A DNA stretch of 64,000 nt from Lepidostoma basale (GCA_022606425.2 JAHDVF020001229.1:1-64000); one strand, 5' to 3'; numbered from the stretch's first letter, positions 24,405 through 35,760 are shown. Notes: generated by a model from the letters alone, not told the origin. Program-made: numbers and translations.

Positions 24405-24734
24405 TGCGACGTCCAGGGGCGCAGTGTATCAGGCCATAGGGAGCACAAAGCATCCATTATAATAATTTCCACTTCACTTGATTGCTATCGTACTATATTA
24501 TTAATTTATAATACATATTCAATTACGGCAGAAATAAATCGGTTAAGGGCCTTAACATGAGTATTTTAAATGAAAAAAAAAATAGTTCGTTCACATAAGA
24601 CTACTTAATATATGTTTTTGTTTACTTACATGAATTTATTGAAATACAAAATAGAAAAAATATTTTTTAAATTAATAATAATAATGGAGTAAAACATTAA
24701 TAATAATAATGGAGATAAACATACAATTGACTTG

Positions 24735-24890
24735 ACATTGACTGCCACCCCGAAGGTTTCGGGTTCGTTTCGCGGCGAGGGCAGTGTGATTGTTACACTT
24801 TCTTTGGTCTGGTGTAGAATTCACGTGACAATAAAATGGCGATTGAATAGCTACCTATTTCATGTCACGAGAATCCCTATGATAGCTATA
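24735..24890 (+). repeat. SINE, 5'-truncated head
   Basis: Same SINE family: B-box remnant GGGTTCGTTTCGCGGCGAGG, then TTTGGTCTGGTGTAGAATTC and GACAATAAAATGGCGATTG. The A box is missing. Confidence 0.8.
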
Positions 24891-25275
24891 ACCCCCTTTG
24901 CATCGATTTGGCTCATGCTGTCATGATGTAAAGAGCGATTTAACAAAATAATAATAAATAATAATAAAATAAATAAAATAGAAGACGTCAAAAATGAGAC
25001 ATGAAAAGATTAAACGAAAAATAAAAGTGAGTTTTTGTTTTTTATAAAGTTTGTTTTAAAGTTATATACATAATTGACTTAATACCAGAGAGAATTCTGT
25101 TATATCTTATCCCAAAAACATTACATATATTAGTTTATCAAAATCACACGATTATGTTTAAAATGTCTCTAAAATAATATACGAAATAGAAATATGATAT
25201 TTTCAACAAATTTACGCATTTCGTTTATTCACCAATAACTGAATAGCTTTTGCAATTGAATTGACCAATTTTTTT
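24891..25275. other. No gene recognised
   Basis: AT-rich with AAT runs near 24945-24975. Confidence 0.4.
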
Positions 25276-25800
25276 CACGAATTATTAATAAGGATGTACA
25301 AGAATACCTCGGCAGCATACTAACGCAATCTCTTGACCCAGATGTAGAGATAAAATGTATAATTGAGGCAGCAAGAGCTACGTTTAATAAAATGAAATCA
25401 CTCTTCTGCAATGATAACGTAAACTTGAAACTCCGCCAAAGAATGATCAAATGCTATGTGTGGTCTGTTTTATTGTACGGGTGTGAAACTTGGACCCTGA
25501 AAGTTAACTCAATGAACCGACTGGAAGCATTTGAAATGTGGTTCCATCGCCGAATGCTCAGAGTTCCCTGGACAGACATGGTTACCAATACCGAAGTCCT
25601 GAGGCGAGCTAGAGTTGACAGGGAATTGTTATCAACTATCAAGGTTCGAAAGATCTCACATCTGGGTCATATACTGCGTGGGGAAAAGTACCACCTTCTC
25701 CAACTGATATTGGAGGGGGAAATTGAGGGACGCCGAGGAAACTACACAGAACTGATAATCAACCAATTAAATTACATTATAAATTCCATTTTTCATTAAT
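25276..25800 (+). pseudogene. N4 non-LTR C-terminal region
   Basis: Codes LDPDVEIKCIIEAARATFNK, MIKCYVWSVLLYGCETWTLK, LEAFEMWFHRRMLRVPWTDM, VRKISHLGHILRGEKYHLLQ, LEGEIEGRRG and then diverges. It has the YG.E.W and H.LR.....R..GRR landmarks of the post-RT region. A minus-strand partner with the missing C-terminus lies at 30280-30580. Confidence 0.82.
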
Positions 25801-26397
25801 GGAATATATCTTTTCGTAATCGAAATCAAGAGTCATTATAAATTATTTTTAATTATTATAGACAACAGGATGTATATCCGCAAAGACGAACTAAACGTCG
25901 ATATATAGCTATAAATGTTTACATACTAAATAGAGGAAAAAAAACTTAAAACGTTTTATTTTATTTGTAGTTTGTGCAAAAATATTTTTTCATAAATATT
26001 AATGGTAATCGCGAAGACTAATAAGTAATTTAATCAAATACTTGAAATTCTTTTTAATTACATATTTAAAATGTTATTTTTACTGCTATTTCTCTATAAG
26101 TAAAATACAACGATTTTATTTGATGGTAAACATATTAAATAAATAAATAAGTAATAATAAAAATAAATAAATACGTAATATACTAGTACAAAAACCCTAC
26201 TTGATTTTTCAGCAACTGCTTTTTATACCAAATTTAATATCGCCTAGCGACAGGTGACCAGAGGCGTGCGGTTTTCATAAAAATAATATTATCACAAAGA
26301 GCGACTAGAAAATAGAACTGCACACTAAAATAAATCCCTAAAAATAAAATAATTTTCAATAATCCTAAATCAAAACACTAAGCAGATATAATATTAA
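25801..26397. other. No gene recognised
   Basis: Very AT-rich; nothing supported. Confidence 0.45.
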
Positions 26398-27140
26398 GGG
26401 GGATATTAAGCCACTGTGATTTTTTTGTTTGTTTTAATTTAAATTTTGTACATTAAAAACTATGTGAAAAAAATTTTAGGTCAAAATTCCAAAAATTGAC
26501 TGAGTTATAGTCATTTTAGTGATAGGAGGTAGACCGACTGTTATTGAGTCGACCGCGACGCTAACCGGGTGAAAGTTGATGAGAATTGCATGGAAAAGGT
26601 CAATAAAAAATAATAATAATCAAAGACACCACTGGATATAAAGAGGAAGAACCATCATATGGCTCAGGACTCGATAGTTTGATGTTAGTATAAATACTCG
26701 TATTTTATAAGGTACATGATTTTATTGTAAGAAAAATGAACTAAAAACTTTAAACGCGTTTTACTCAAACTTTTTTTTTTAAACTGGTAGCATCGATAAC
26801 TCGAACAATTATCAACTTTTTTGTTTGTTCTATTTGTGTTTGGCTATCGTTGAGCGTAGCCGATTTAAATTTTTTGATTTTTACTAATTTTTAATACTGC
26901 TTGAATATAAAAAAAAATTGAAAATTTTTCAATCGGTCGATATTTTGTGAAAAATTTAAATATACAGCAACCCTGATAACTTTGTTATTATTAAATATTT
27001 TTCAATAAAAAAATTCGAAAACTCTATTGAATATAAACTTAATAAAATAAATAAAACCGCGAGTCCCATATTTCTTAATTATCTCGGTAAAAAAAAACGA
27101 AAATCATTTGTTTTTTCGGTCGTCACAGTGGCTATCCCCC
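26398..27140. repeat. Candidate DNA transposon remnant with inverted ends
   Basis: The left end GGGGGATATTAAGCCACTGT and right end (read inward) GGGGGATAGCCACTGTGACG are inverted copies apart from a 4-base gap. The inside is AT-rich, non-coding, 743 bp in all. Flanks TAA and TAG do not give a clear target duplication. Confidence 0.5.
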
Positions 27141-27460
27141 TAGATAAGCAAGATTGTTTTGTTACGAAGAAAATACACACACTTTTAATTTTATCAGATT
27201 AAAAATATTATATTTACAAATAATTAAAATATTTAAAAACATAATAAATTTTAGTTTTAACTATTCTTTTTTAAAATAGAGTTATTTAATGGCAAATATA
27301 ATTAATATGTTTCTATTATATTTTGAAGAAATATTGGTGGAAGTAATATGCATTTTGTCATCAAATGAATAAATATTAGGAATGATTTTATATTTGTACG
27401 TGAAATCAAATATAAAAAATATTTTTTCTCGAACTTAGGAGATTTATGTTTGAATAGTGA
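27141..27460. other. No gene recognised (intron)
   Basis: AT-rich start of the long intron of the secreted-protein gene. Confidence 0.4.
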
Positions 27461-27466
27461 ACTCAC

Positions 27467-27531
27467 ATGCCGGCTGAGGAGAGGGTTGCACCCAACAGCA
27501 GGAGGATTGTGCAGCTTAGCAGAGCCTTCAT
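27467..27531 (-). CDS. Secreted-protein gene, exon 1 (signal peptide)
   Basis: ATG at 27529-27531 on the minus strand opens MKALLSCTILLLLGATLSSA, a typical secretory signal: one Lys, a hydrophobic core of about 11 residues and a small-residue cleavage region (SSA or SAG). The exon ends at 27467 before a GTGAGT donor (27461-27466) after 21 codons plus two bases. Exon 2 (8057-8266) supplies the third base, giving ...SSAG-I-LVSSETSA. An upstream in-frame ATG exists in the leader, but it would bury the signal sequence, so I chose this start. The leader is GC-rich, unlike the intron. Confidence 0.75.
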
Positions 27532-27735
27532 CTTGCGGACGAGGGAGAGACAGCTCACGATACAAGCACCGCCGTCGCCTGGAATCGACTGATTGGGTCT
27601 GCCGCGCTCGTCGCTCGGGTCAGCCAGGCTAGCAGCGGTAGGCAACCATAACCCTACGTAATACAGCGCCGGATGCCCGGGAAACTCGCTCCGTAGATTA
27701 TGCATGCAGCGCCAGCGGCGCGGCGAGTACCGAGT
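27532..27735 (-). promoter_or_regulatory. GC-rich promoter/leader of the secreted-protein gene
   Basis: A CpG-rich block in AT-rich surroundings, directly 5' of the signal-peptide exon on the minus strand. It has an initiator match TCAGT with the A at 27590, which would give a leader of about 60 nt. No good TATA box 30 bases upstream. Confidence 0.5.
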
Positions 27736-27840
27736 ACTAACAGGTGGTTCATTTATATTTATTCAATTGCATAAAAAAGGTCGCAGTGGGTTCATACAAA
27801 TTCAGTGAACCCATATATTTGTTTGCATTAATTCTTACGA

Positions 27841-27947
27841 GTGGTTTCGGATTTTTTGTTAGATGCATAAATGATCATCGCGTTCCTTTACAAAATAATG
27901 GAGTGATTTTAGCATATTTATGCATCTAACAAAAAATCCGAAACCAC
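27841..27947. repeat. Perfect 32-bp inverted repeat
   Basis: Left arm 27841-27872 (GTGGTTTCGG...GCATAAAT), right arm 27916-27947, no mismatch, 43-base loop. Imperfect extension beyond with TTACGAG/CTCGTAA. Confidence 0.95.
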
Positions 27948-28670
27948 TTTATACTCGTAACAATTTTTTTAAATTTATAATGTCTGCTGCTTTTAAACGG
28001 GCAGAGATATGAAGTAGATGTCGTAACAAGTAATGTAGAAGATTATGCCCTCCATAATTCTTACTAAGTTTGGTTTTGACGTATCCACCTGATTCCGAAA
28101 TAATTAAAAAAATCAGTTTTGCTTCATACAATTTTTTTTTTCTTGGAAATTAGCAGTTATATCAAGAAAAGCTCAAATGTAAAAGTGGTTTGGAATCACA
28201 CAAAGGACCCAATTTAAAAAAATCAGGGCAAAATCCGGAGTTCGACCCCTAAGTCTCTGTTTTTGTCAAATGGATCCAGTGTGCGACGTCGCGCTAGAGC
28301 TGCGGACAAGCTCCGTAGGATCCTGGCCCGAACTAATCTAAAGGTAACTTAAGTAAATAAATGTGTTTGGGTTCTTTTTTTATTTGAATACTGTAATAAC
28401 AGCTTGTCATTTATTTAAAATATAAATATGGTGAGCCATATACGAAGGGATGCTGAAACATCAATCCGCAGGACAATAGTTCCCACTCTAGTAGAAAATT
28501 TAATGTAATTGTTGTTCCTGCTCGTGTTGCGAGTGAATTTTAGTCTTTAAGTTGTATTTTAAGTATTATACTAAATATTATAATAGATCTCTATTTTTTA
28601 TTCTTAGATTGATTTGAATTTGATTACATATCGGAAGAATATATAAGTAGGATAAATAAATTATAAGAAA
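27948..28670. other. No gene recognised
   Basis: A GC-richer stretch (28235-28345) has a short open frame with an Arg/Ala-rich product; no family recognised. Confidence 0.4.
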
Positions 28671-28819
28671 GGTGGTTTGAACACACAGAAAGATTAGTGA
28701 AGAGAGTACGCGTTAACGATGGCAACGCCTCATGACATTAAAACCGAGGAAAACTTAATATCAGCCACGCGAGGAGTCGATGTAATCGACGTGCTGCGTG
28801 ACACGATATATGAATGTTG
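28671..28819 (+). mobile_element. N1 tail, degenerate
   Basis: Keeps GGTTTGAACACACAGAAAGA (RWF.H.ER), AACCGAGGAAAAC (RPRK), GACACGATATATGAATGTTG. GTTA tail absent. Confidence 0.65.
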
Positions 28820-28829
28820 ATAATAAAGC

Positions 28830-29470
28830 CTTCTTCTTCTTCCTTCTTGTAGACCTATGTGGTTTGTTCTCCAAAATGTTGCTCCTCCTGTGAGGCAGAT
28901 TCCCAGCTGACCTTCCATCTTTTAGGAGGTCTTCCACGAGGACGAGTCCCATGAGGCTGATTATGCAATGCAATATAGAGGAATCTGGTGGTGTCTATTC
29001 TTTGAACATGACCGTACCAGTCCCTTTTTCGCTGTCTGCTCCATCTTATAATATCCTCAACCTCACATATCTCTCTTATTCTGGTGATCCTCACGCGATC
29101 TGCTCAGTGTCTTCATTTCGGAAGTTCTCAAAACTTGTTTGGTCCTTACTGTGTCTGCCCTTGCTTCGACGCCATATGTTATTATTGGTCTTACGCATGC
29201 TTTATAGATTCTCATCTTACTCTTAATAGCCATGTCTTTATTTTTCCATATTGTGGATTTTAGAACGCCAGAGATTGCAGCTGCCTTGATTCCTTCCCAC
29301 AGATCACCTCCTACCACCAGGTCTATGCCTGACTACTTACCTAGATACTTGAAGGTCTGACCTGTTCTATGGGTTGATTTTTTATAACCAGGTTACATGT
29401 TTTGGAAAAGGTCATACATTTTGTTTTTTCGATAGAGATCGTCATGTTGTATTTCTTACAGGCGTGATAA
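28830..29470 (-). mobile_element. N2 non-LTR tail, minus strand
   Basis: Codes VVGGDLWEGIKA, YKACVRPIITYGVEARADTV, then a deletion, RITRIREICEVEDIIRWSRQ, RKRDWYGHVQRIDTTRF, GRPPKRW. Ends with a short (GAA)n tail (28830-28845 as TTC). Start of the copy lies just short of the YADD box. Confidence 0.87.
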
Positions 29471-30156
29471 TAAAGAGTGTCTTAGAAACCAGTCGGGATA
29501 AATAAATTTATAAGCGCTGTGAGAGCAATTTTTGTTTAAAATTATTATATAATCTTATTATTGTATCAATTATTATATCCAAACTAATGATGATTTAAAA
29601 TAAAATGAAAGTTTTAAGTGTGATTTCTGTTAATCCACGAGTACGCGTTTTCTTCTTTTCATTTAGTATTTTGTGCAGTAATACATTTCCTGTAAACAAA
29701 GAAAATAATTACTGGTTTTCTAAAGAGAATGTTGAAACCAAAATGTTGTACGATTTTTTTTTCAGAAACTTCGAGTAATTAAAAAAGTTTCGATTTAAAA
29801 TCGAGTACGTGGGCTAGGGAAGAAACCCTTATACAACACTTTGGACTCGATGTGACCAAAAAAACCTGTTGGCATTTGAAAGGTTTTATAGAATATTACA
29901 AATAGCAGGCAGTATGGTATACTTCTTGTACAATAATTGAAAAATATAAGCATCAATGTTCGTTATGATAAAAATAAACAATATACTGTATTTAGAAAAA
30001 TGAATTCTGTTATTTGAAATTTCACTAATGAAAATAAATAAAAGTGTCATTAATTTTATAATTTGAGCTGCCACTACGGATTTCAATTATAAACATTATA
30101 CTTTTTTATGTATTATTATTTAATTATTTTAATACCTTTAGTTTTATGTTGACATA
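29471..30156. other. No gene recognised
   Basis: AT-rich. Confidence 0.4.
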
Positions 30157-30232
30157 ACTAACTAAACAACCATAGCACGTCTCTCCGAAAGGTAGGCAGA
30201 AATAATGGACCGCCACACTGTTTTATCAGTCA
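30157..30232 (-). mobile_element. N1 tail, last 75 bases
   Basis: AACTAACTAAACAACCATAG (the GTTAGTT tail on the minus strand) followed by the TCTCCGAAAGGTAGGCAG block. Confidence 0.7.
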
Positions 30233-30279
30233 TTTGCGAGCTTCAAGTACTTTTTATTTTGCTCATTTTTATAAAAATC

Positions 30280-30580
30280 TTCTTCCGGTGCCGTGTCAGG
30301 TCCCTCCAACGTTGGCAATCACTGCAGCAAAGGCATCTCTGTCCTGCTCCACTTGGAAAAGTTTCTGGACTCTGGTCACTCCCGTCCAATCTTTTATGTT
30401 CCGCAGCCAGGACAACTGCCTTCTACCAACTCTCCGACGTCCCTCTACTAAACCCATTAATATCAGTCGAAGGAGGTGGTATTTTTCTCCCCTTAGCACA
30501 TGACCCAAATATGAGACATTTCTTACTTTCACACTCGACAACAGCTCTCTATTGGCTCTGGCTCTCTTCAGTACGTCTGC
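30280..30580 (-). pseudogene. N4 non-LTR C-terminal end
   Basis: Minus strand: LKRARANRELLSSVKVRNVS, YLGHVLRGEKYHLLRLILMG, EGRRRVGRRQLSWLRNIKDW, DRDAFAAVIANVGGT, stop. Complements the 25276-25800 copy of the same family. Confidence 0.82.
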
Positions 30581-31050
30581 TAATACATGTTGATAAATAT
30601 GATTTCACCAAATAAGAATCTTACAATATTTTTCTTTTTCGTAACAATGTCAAGAAAGCTTTATATATCGTAGAGATTGTTCTTAAATTCTTGCTATTCT
30701 GGTGGAAGGTTTAGCCGTTTTTTGCGTTTCCAGGGGCGCCGTGTCTTATAGTTATAATAATATCACACGTGGAGGCACCTTCCTTGTCCCCATACCATTA
30801 AAATTGCACGTAATAGGAACACAACGCATATTACATTGAAAAGCTGCCCGGTACTAGGGACCATGACACTGCAGTTAGTTCCACGAATTTCCATTCGTTC
30901 CACTCCAGTGTTTTCCCGGGAAAAGATTATTAAAGTGGTTTCCCGTTGCCTTCCCTGATAGGTTTTTCCGTAGGGGTCACCTTCTCTTAAATGGGAAAGT
31001 CCGGTTTTGTGGCGCCGGTTATTCGCCATTCGCTCTCTCACTATCCGCTA
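30581..31050. other. No gene; unassigned ORF on minus strand
   Basis: A minus-strand frame (30763-31041) codes MRERMANNRRHKTGLSHLRE and TYQGRQRETTLIIF with a hydrophobic end. It looks like part of a repeat, but I cannot name it. Confidence 0.35.
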
Positions 31051-31051
31051 T

Positions 31052-32515
31052 GACAATTTATTTATTTATTTATTTAAAGCATGAATGCCACAATGGCTTT
31101 TACAAAATAAGTACAATAACATATAATTCACATTAGAACAATAGCATTAGTTAATGGGTTGATGGGGCCCAACTCTCCAGGCTACATGCTTATATTTGAG
31201 TGGCGGCATGGACTCGCCACTGTCGTCCACCTTCATCGAGTTTTTACACCATTTTGTAGGGGTATACCTTGCCACAGGCTCCCCAGCGCCCCTCCGGTGG
31301 CAGTGGATCGGTCACACTCTGAGACGGAACCCAGCCTGCATCGCTCAGAGCGCACTAGACTGGTCCCCTATGGGGGGAAAGAGAAAGCGAGGCAGACCTA
31401 GAGCCACCTGGAGAAGAACCCTGCAGGACGAGGTTAAGGCAGCAGGTCTCACTTGGGATGATGTTAAGCATCAGGCATGCGATAGAGTCGAGTGGAGAAG
31501 ATTCCTTGAGGCCCTATGTACCACGGAGGTGTGACAGGACAAAAAGAAGAAGAAGAAGAACAATAGCATATAATTCATATGATTCACATAAGAACATATA
31601 AAGCAGAAGGAATTATGACAAGGAGAATATATAAATGAAGCATTACAATGTTCAAAAACACAATAATTTGATTATGATGGAACAGGTAGAATGATATACT
31701 CGTATAATATTATAATAAAACACATAGTAATACATAGAATTAAACTCGTTAAACATACTCGTTACATAATGACGGTTACATACTAGTAATAACACATAGA
31801 ATTAAACACAGAAAATGACAGGTATACATAATAACACACAAAACACATATTGACAGGTCGCATAATAGCAAATACTTAAAACTAATAATGTTTATAAATA
31901 CTATATCAATAATTCAACTACAATAACTTATCACGAGAAAGTTTCTAATATAAGTTTGACTTAAAAGCGAATAAGTTGGAATGGAAGATGTCAATATCTC
32001 CGTATTCATGAGCTAATCTGTGTAATCTGGGCATGGGAGAGTTATTATATATAAATAGTTTCTTGTCGCATTATCACAATGAGAGAGTTGATGCTGTCTG
32101 GTAGACCTTGATGGTACATGATACTTTATTAGTTGGACCAGGTCTGAGCAATCAATCTTTCCATTGATTATTTTGTACAAGAATATTACATATGTTATGT
32201 TTCTACGGTCGTTTAATTTAGTCATGCCTAGGAGAATCATTTAGAAATTGTAATCAATATTATCCCTGGGAATCCCCAACTTGTAATTGACGTAACGTAA
32301 AAATTTATGTTGAACTCGTTCTATTTTGTGGGAATGGGTACTGTATTGTGGAGACCAGATTGGGGAGTTAAATTCTAATTGACTTCTGATAAGTGATACA
32401 TAAAGCAATTTTATGGATATTATGGATGTAAAGTCTTTGACTGTCCGCAACACAAAACCGAGGGTTCTCATAGCTTTGTTTACTATTGAATTTATGTGGT
32501 GAACAAAGGTAAGTT
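31052..32515 (-). mobile_element. Jockey-type non-LTR element, C-terminus and 3' UTR
   Basis: Coding part on the minus strand, 32013-32515: INSIVNKAMRTLGFVLRTVK, LLYVSLIRSQLEFNSPIWSP, KIERVQHKFLRYVNYKLGIP, a stop, then RRNITYVIFLYKIINGKIDC and stop at 32013. The SLIRS.LEF.S.IW.P and RVQ..FLR boxes are those of the thumb/post-RT region of Jockey/CR1-type elements. The 3' UTR continues to a (TAAA)n tail at 31052-31076. Interrupted by another element at 31148-31556. Confidence 0.82.
31148..31556 (+). mobile_element. Non-LTR retrocopy nested in Jockey 3' UTR
   Basis: Codes RWQWIGHTLRRNPACIAQSA, LDWSPMGGKRKRGRPRATWR, VKAAGLTWDDVKHQACDRVE, WRRFLEALCTTEV, stop, then GAA repeats. Flanked by a 13-bp direct repeat AGAACAATAGCAT (31135-31147 and 31557-31569), the target-site duplication. 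5'-truncated; family distinct from N1-N5. Confidence 0.9.
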
Positions 32516-32527
32516 TTTCGTCAAACA

Positions 32528-32645
32528 GTACGGACTTATGCGGAGTTGAAGAGAGTTGCCGATGACCGAGCGGAGTGGAAGAAGAGATGCGTCGCCTTAC
32601 TGCAGACCAATCATTAGATAGAGACCGGAGAAGAAGATGTACCTA
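32528..32645 (+). pseudogene. Non-LTR tail end
   Basis: Codes TYAELKRVADDRAEWKKRCV, ALLQTNH, stop, then GGAGAAGAAGATG. The same ending occurs within 13646-13750 on the minus strand. Confidence 0.65.
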
Positions 32646-32687
32646 CCCCCTAAGAGGCGCAATAGCCATAGCCAAAAAGAGCCGAGA

Positions 32688-32895
32688 ACGATCGAGGAAA
32701 TCAAGACATGACCAAATTAACGAATTATGAAAATATGGCCACATTCGAACTCGGAAAAATCGAAGAGCGTACATGTAGCGATGTATGAATATAGAAGAAA
32801 ACACAATATGTATGTTAGGATAGAGCAGTATGGCGGTCCATCCTCTCTGCCTTCCACTCGTGAGAAATCGCGTGATGGTTAGTTAGTTACTTAGT
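32688..32895 (+). mobile_element. N1 tail, diverged
   Basis: GACCAAATTAACGAATTATG, ATTCGAACTCGGAAAAATCG, ATGTATGAATATAGA, GCGTGATGGTTAGTTAGTTA. Protein frame broken. Confidence 0.75.
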
Positions 32896-32999
32896 TTTAG
32901 TATAATATCTTTCAACATGAGTATACAGACAACATGAACATCACATACCCCATCACGCATTACAAACCATTAATACCCTGAAGATATATTTGATTTACT

Positions 33000-33460
33000 A
33001 CCACATACCACAATGCATCAAGACTAAATTCTTCAACCAGTGCGTCTTGCCAGTCATGACGTACGGAGCCGAGACGTGGACACTGACAAAGGTCTAGTCC
33101 ACAGATTCAAGGTCGCCCAACGCGCCATGGAAAGAGCCATGCTAGGAATAACCTTGAGGGACAGATTTCGAAACATTCGACAACAAACCAAGGTGACTTA
33201 GGTGGCTCTGAGGATGGGCGGTCTGAAGTGGCGATAGGCTGGCCATATCTGTCGGAGAACCGTCGGCCGATGGGGGAGACGGGTTCTAGAGTGGAGACCC
33301 CGTACAGGATTCCGCAGAGTTGGACGTCCCCCTGTCCGCTGGACCGACGATCTGAAAAGGAATGCTGGACATGGATGGATGGGAGCGGCAATGGATAGGG
33401 GGCGGTGGCGTGCTTTGGGTGAGGCCTGCGTTCAGCAGTGAATTATAGACGGCTGATGAT
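33000..33460 (+). pseudogene. N3-type non-LTR tail
   Basis: Second copy of 23610-24105: CTTCAACCAGTGCGTCTTGC, MTYGAETWT, AMERAMLGITLRDRF, TDGRWGRRVL (frameshifted), then GTTCAGCAGTG. 5'-truncated. Confidence 0.82.
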
Positions 33461-33484
33461 GCGAAGATGATATTTGATCATATA

Positions 33485-34701
33485 AAGGGTGTCCGGTGGC
33501 AGATTTAGGTTTTCAATTTCGAATTTCTCTGTAACGGCTAAGCGGAGGAGCATGAAAGGGGCAGCGTTAGCTTCGTCATTCGTGCGGATTATTTAATCAC
33601 GATATCGCAGTGGACGGAAGAGCAACGTGCGTTCGCAATTGAAGCCTATTTAAAGGCTAATGATTCGTGTGCGACTGCGCGTCGAAGATTTAGTAAATTA
33701 CAATATTCGACGTTTACGTGACGCCAAAAGTGTAGATTTGATTCGATCATGGGTGCGAAGATTCCGGGCAACATGTTCGGTGACAAAAGACCCACGGCTG
33801 GGGCCCAGCAGGACGTCGAGAACAAATCAAACATCGAACTCGTCGCGAACAGTTTGAACGATAATCTGCGTCAGTCCGTACGCAAGAAAACGGCTACCCC
33901 AGGGCTTCCAAAAACTATTGTGCACAAAATATTGAAGAATTCAAATTGTGCAAGCGTTAAAATCTAACGATAACAATTTACATAAAATTTTCTGCGAGAC
34001 AATATTAGAGCGATTTCGTACGGTAAACACTATCTTTTGGAGTGATGAAGCCCATTTTCATTTAAATGGAAGTGTAAATAAACAGAATTGCCGTTATTGG
34101 TCACCCTAAGGATTGAACCCACGCTTAAAACATCAACAGCCACTTCACAGTCCCAAAGTGACAGTTTGGTGTGCATTGTCAAGCAGTGGAATAATCGGAC
34201 CCTATTTTTTTGGAAAATCGTCGAGGGCAAGCCATTACTGTGAACGGGGTTTTTTATCGGCGCATACTTAACGATTATTTTTTGCCAAAAATGAGAGAAC
34301 ATCCTGCCTCCCCTTCACACACATGGTTTCAGTAAGATCGCGCCACGCCTCACACTGCTAGAGGAACGATGGTGCTTCTTCGTGATTTGTTCCCTAACAA
34401 ATTGATTAGCCGTTTCGGTGACATCCCCTGCCCACCCAGGTCGCCAGATCTCACTCCTATGGACTTTTTCTGTGGGGTACCTCCAAAGTAAAGCGTTTGA
34501 AACCAACCCCGTGACCATCTTTGCACTGAAAGAAAATATCGTTCGTGAACTTAATGGCATCCCGACGTCACTTCTCTTCAATTTTTAAGAAATAAAATCC
34601 GCACTTCTGTTCTTTGTAATAGTTATTATAATAAATGTATATCCTTTACAGTTTATTTTTTATTTAAATTTTAAATCCTAATTCTGCCACCGGACACCCT
34701 T
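33485..34701 (+). mobile_element. IS630/mariner-like element, full length, decayed
   Basis: A 1217-bp element with inverted ends (left AAGGGTGTCCGGTGGCAGAT, right ATTCTGCCACCGGACACCCT) between TA dinucleotides at 33483-33484 and 34702-34703. Contains one transposase relic. Confidence 0.93.
33580..34588 (+). pseudogene. IS630/mariner-like transposase pseudogene
   Basis: Helix-turn-helix N-terminus: WTEEQRAFAIEAYLKANDSC (33612), VDLIRSWVRRFRATCSVTKD, LNDNLRQSVRKKTATPGLPK (33856). Catalytic region: FWSDEAHFHLNGS (34035-34075) has the first Asp; WFQ.DRATPHTA (34322-34355) the second, with a stop before it; SPDLTPMDFFLW-like (34445-34480) the third. At least five stops or frameshifts. The three acidic positions survive at codon level. 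Relatives of the deleted elements at 39636-40117 and 45339-45812. Confidence 0.87.
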
Positions 34702-34703
34702 TA

Positions 34704-35264
34704 CTAAAAATAACACAAGACTTACGGGTACGGATATTAAAAATCCTTGTCTGACGTTGTTGCAAATATTCCAACTACGTCAGACCAGGATTTTTGTCAA
34801 CCCCCCACTACTCTAGCGAGGTTTCTAGAAGTAAATGGAACAAAATGATATGTTACCCATCTCTCCCCATTCGCAGGGATTAGCATCAATCATTTTAAAT
34901 ATGATTGGGCAGCCCAGCCAATCGTAATTCTTGGCAAATCATGTAGATCAGGGCTGCGTAAATGTTGGCCCGTAGAATATTTTAGAAATTAAATTGTTTC
35001 ATTAACCCTCCCTTCCCTGTGATGGGTATCTTCTACATGTTGCTTCTAAAAACCATTAATATCTCTATAAATATAATAAATACAAGGTTAAGATTTTAGG
35101 TATACCTCCATAATATATTTACGCATAGATTTAAAAAATAATATTAATAATAATCAGAATTTATCGGGTACATCGGAGGTATTGCGTGAAAATCGAAAAC
35201 AATATCGCGTATAAACAGCGCTTTGTATGCGCCACACTATATTCGCATCTCACTCTTGCATATT
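34704..35264. other. No gene; possible hAT-like end at 34945
   Basis: CAGGGCTGCGTAAATGTTGG resembles hAT terminal repeats, but no partner end was found. Confidence 0.35.
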
Positions 35265-35760
35265 TTCTAGTTCAATGTTCTCACTCTCGCCGTTCCGCCG
35301 CGCCGACAGTGGCGGCAGTCGCTTGTAATGTCACCGTCACTGAATAACGCTACTTGATCTGCGGTGAGGACCGACGCTGACGCTGTCGTGGCCAGCATTA
35401 AGGACTGCCGGAGGCTGCATAACACAGAAGCATCACGCGGATGATGGACCGCGGAGGGCACGGGCCTTCTTCACAGCGACAGCGGTGGCCAGCATCACGC
35501 CCCAATGGTGATTAGCTGGCGCGGCTGGTTAGCACGAGGACGGTGATCTGCGAAGCCAGCGTGGTGGCGAGTCGGCCGCTAATGGCGTCCGCGCCAAGAG
35601 GGACGTGCGAGGCGGGAATGGCCTCTCGCCAGCGCGCCGCGGCCAGCGGGCGCTGGGAAGCCGCACGTCCGCCTCCTCTGAAGTCTGATTTTCAACTGTC
35701 GAGCATCGCTCATGCAGCCCTCTCGAGCCTGCTCCTCAGGGTGAGGGGTTAGGTCATCCC
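35265..35760. promoter_or_regulatory. CpG-rich block, role unknown
   Basis: About 500 bp of clearly GC- and CpG-rich sequence (GCGCGCCGCGGCCAGCGGGC at 35631-35650) between AT-rich flanks, about 660 bp upstream of the GT25 start codon. Open frames exist on both strands (35543-35752 +, 35579-35782 -), but neither has recognisable content. It could be a promoter/leader of the GT25 gene or an unrecognised exon. Confidence 0.4.

Noticed and set aside
35543..35752. 69-codon ORF in the CpG block
   Set aside because: GC-rich DNA is open by composition; frames on both strands overlap.
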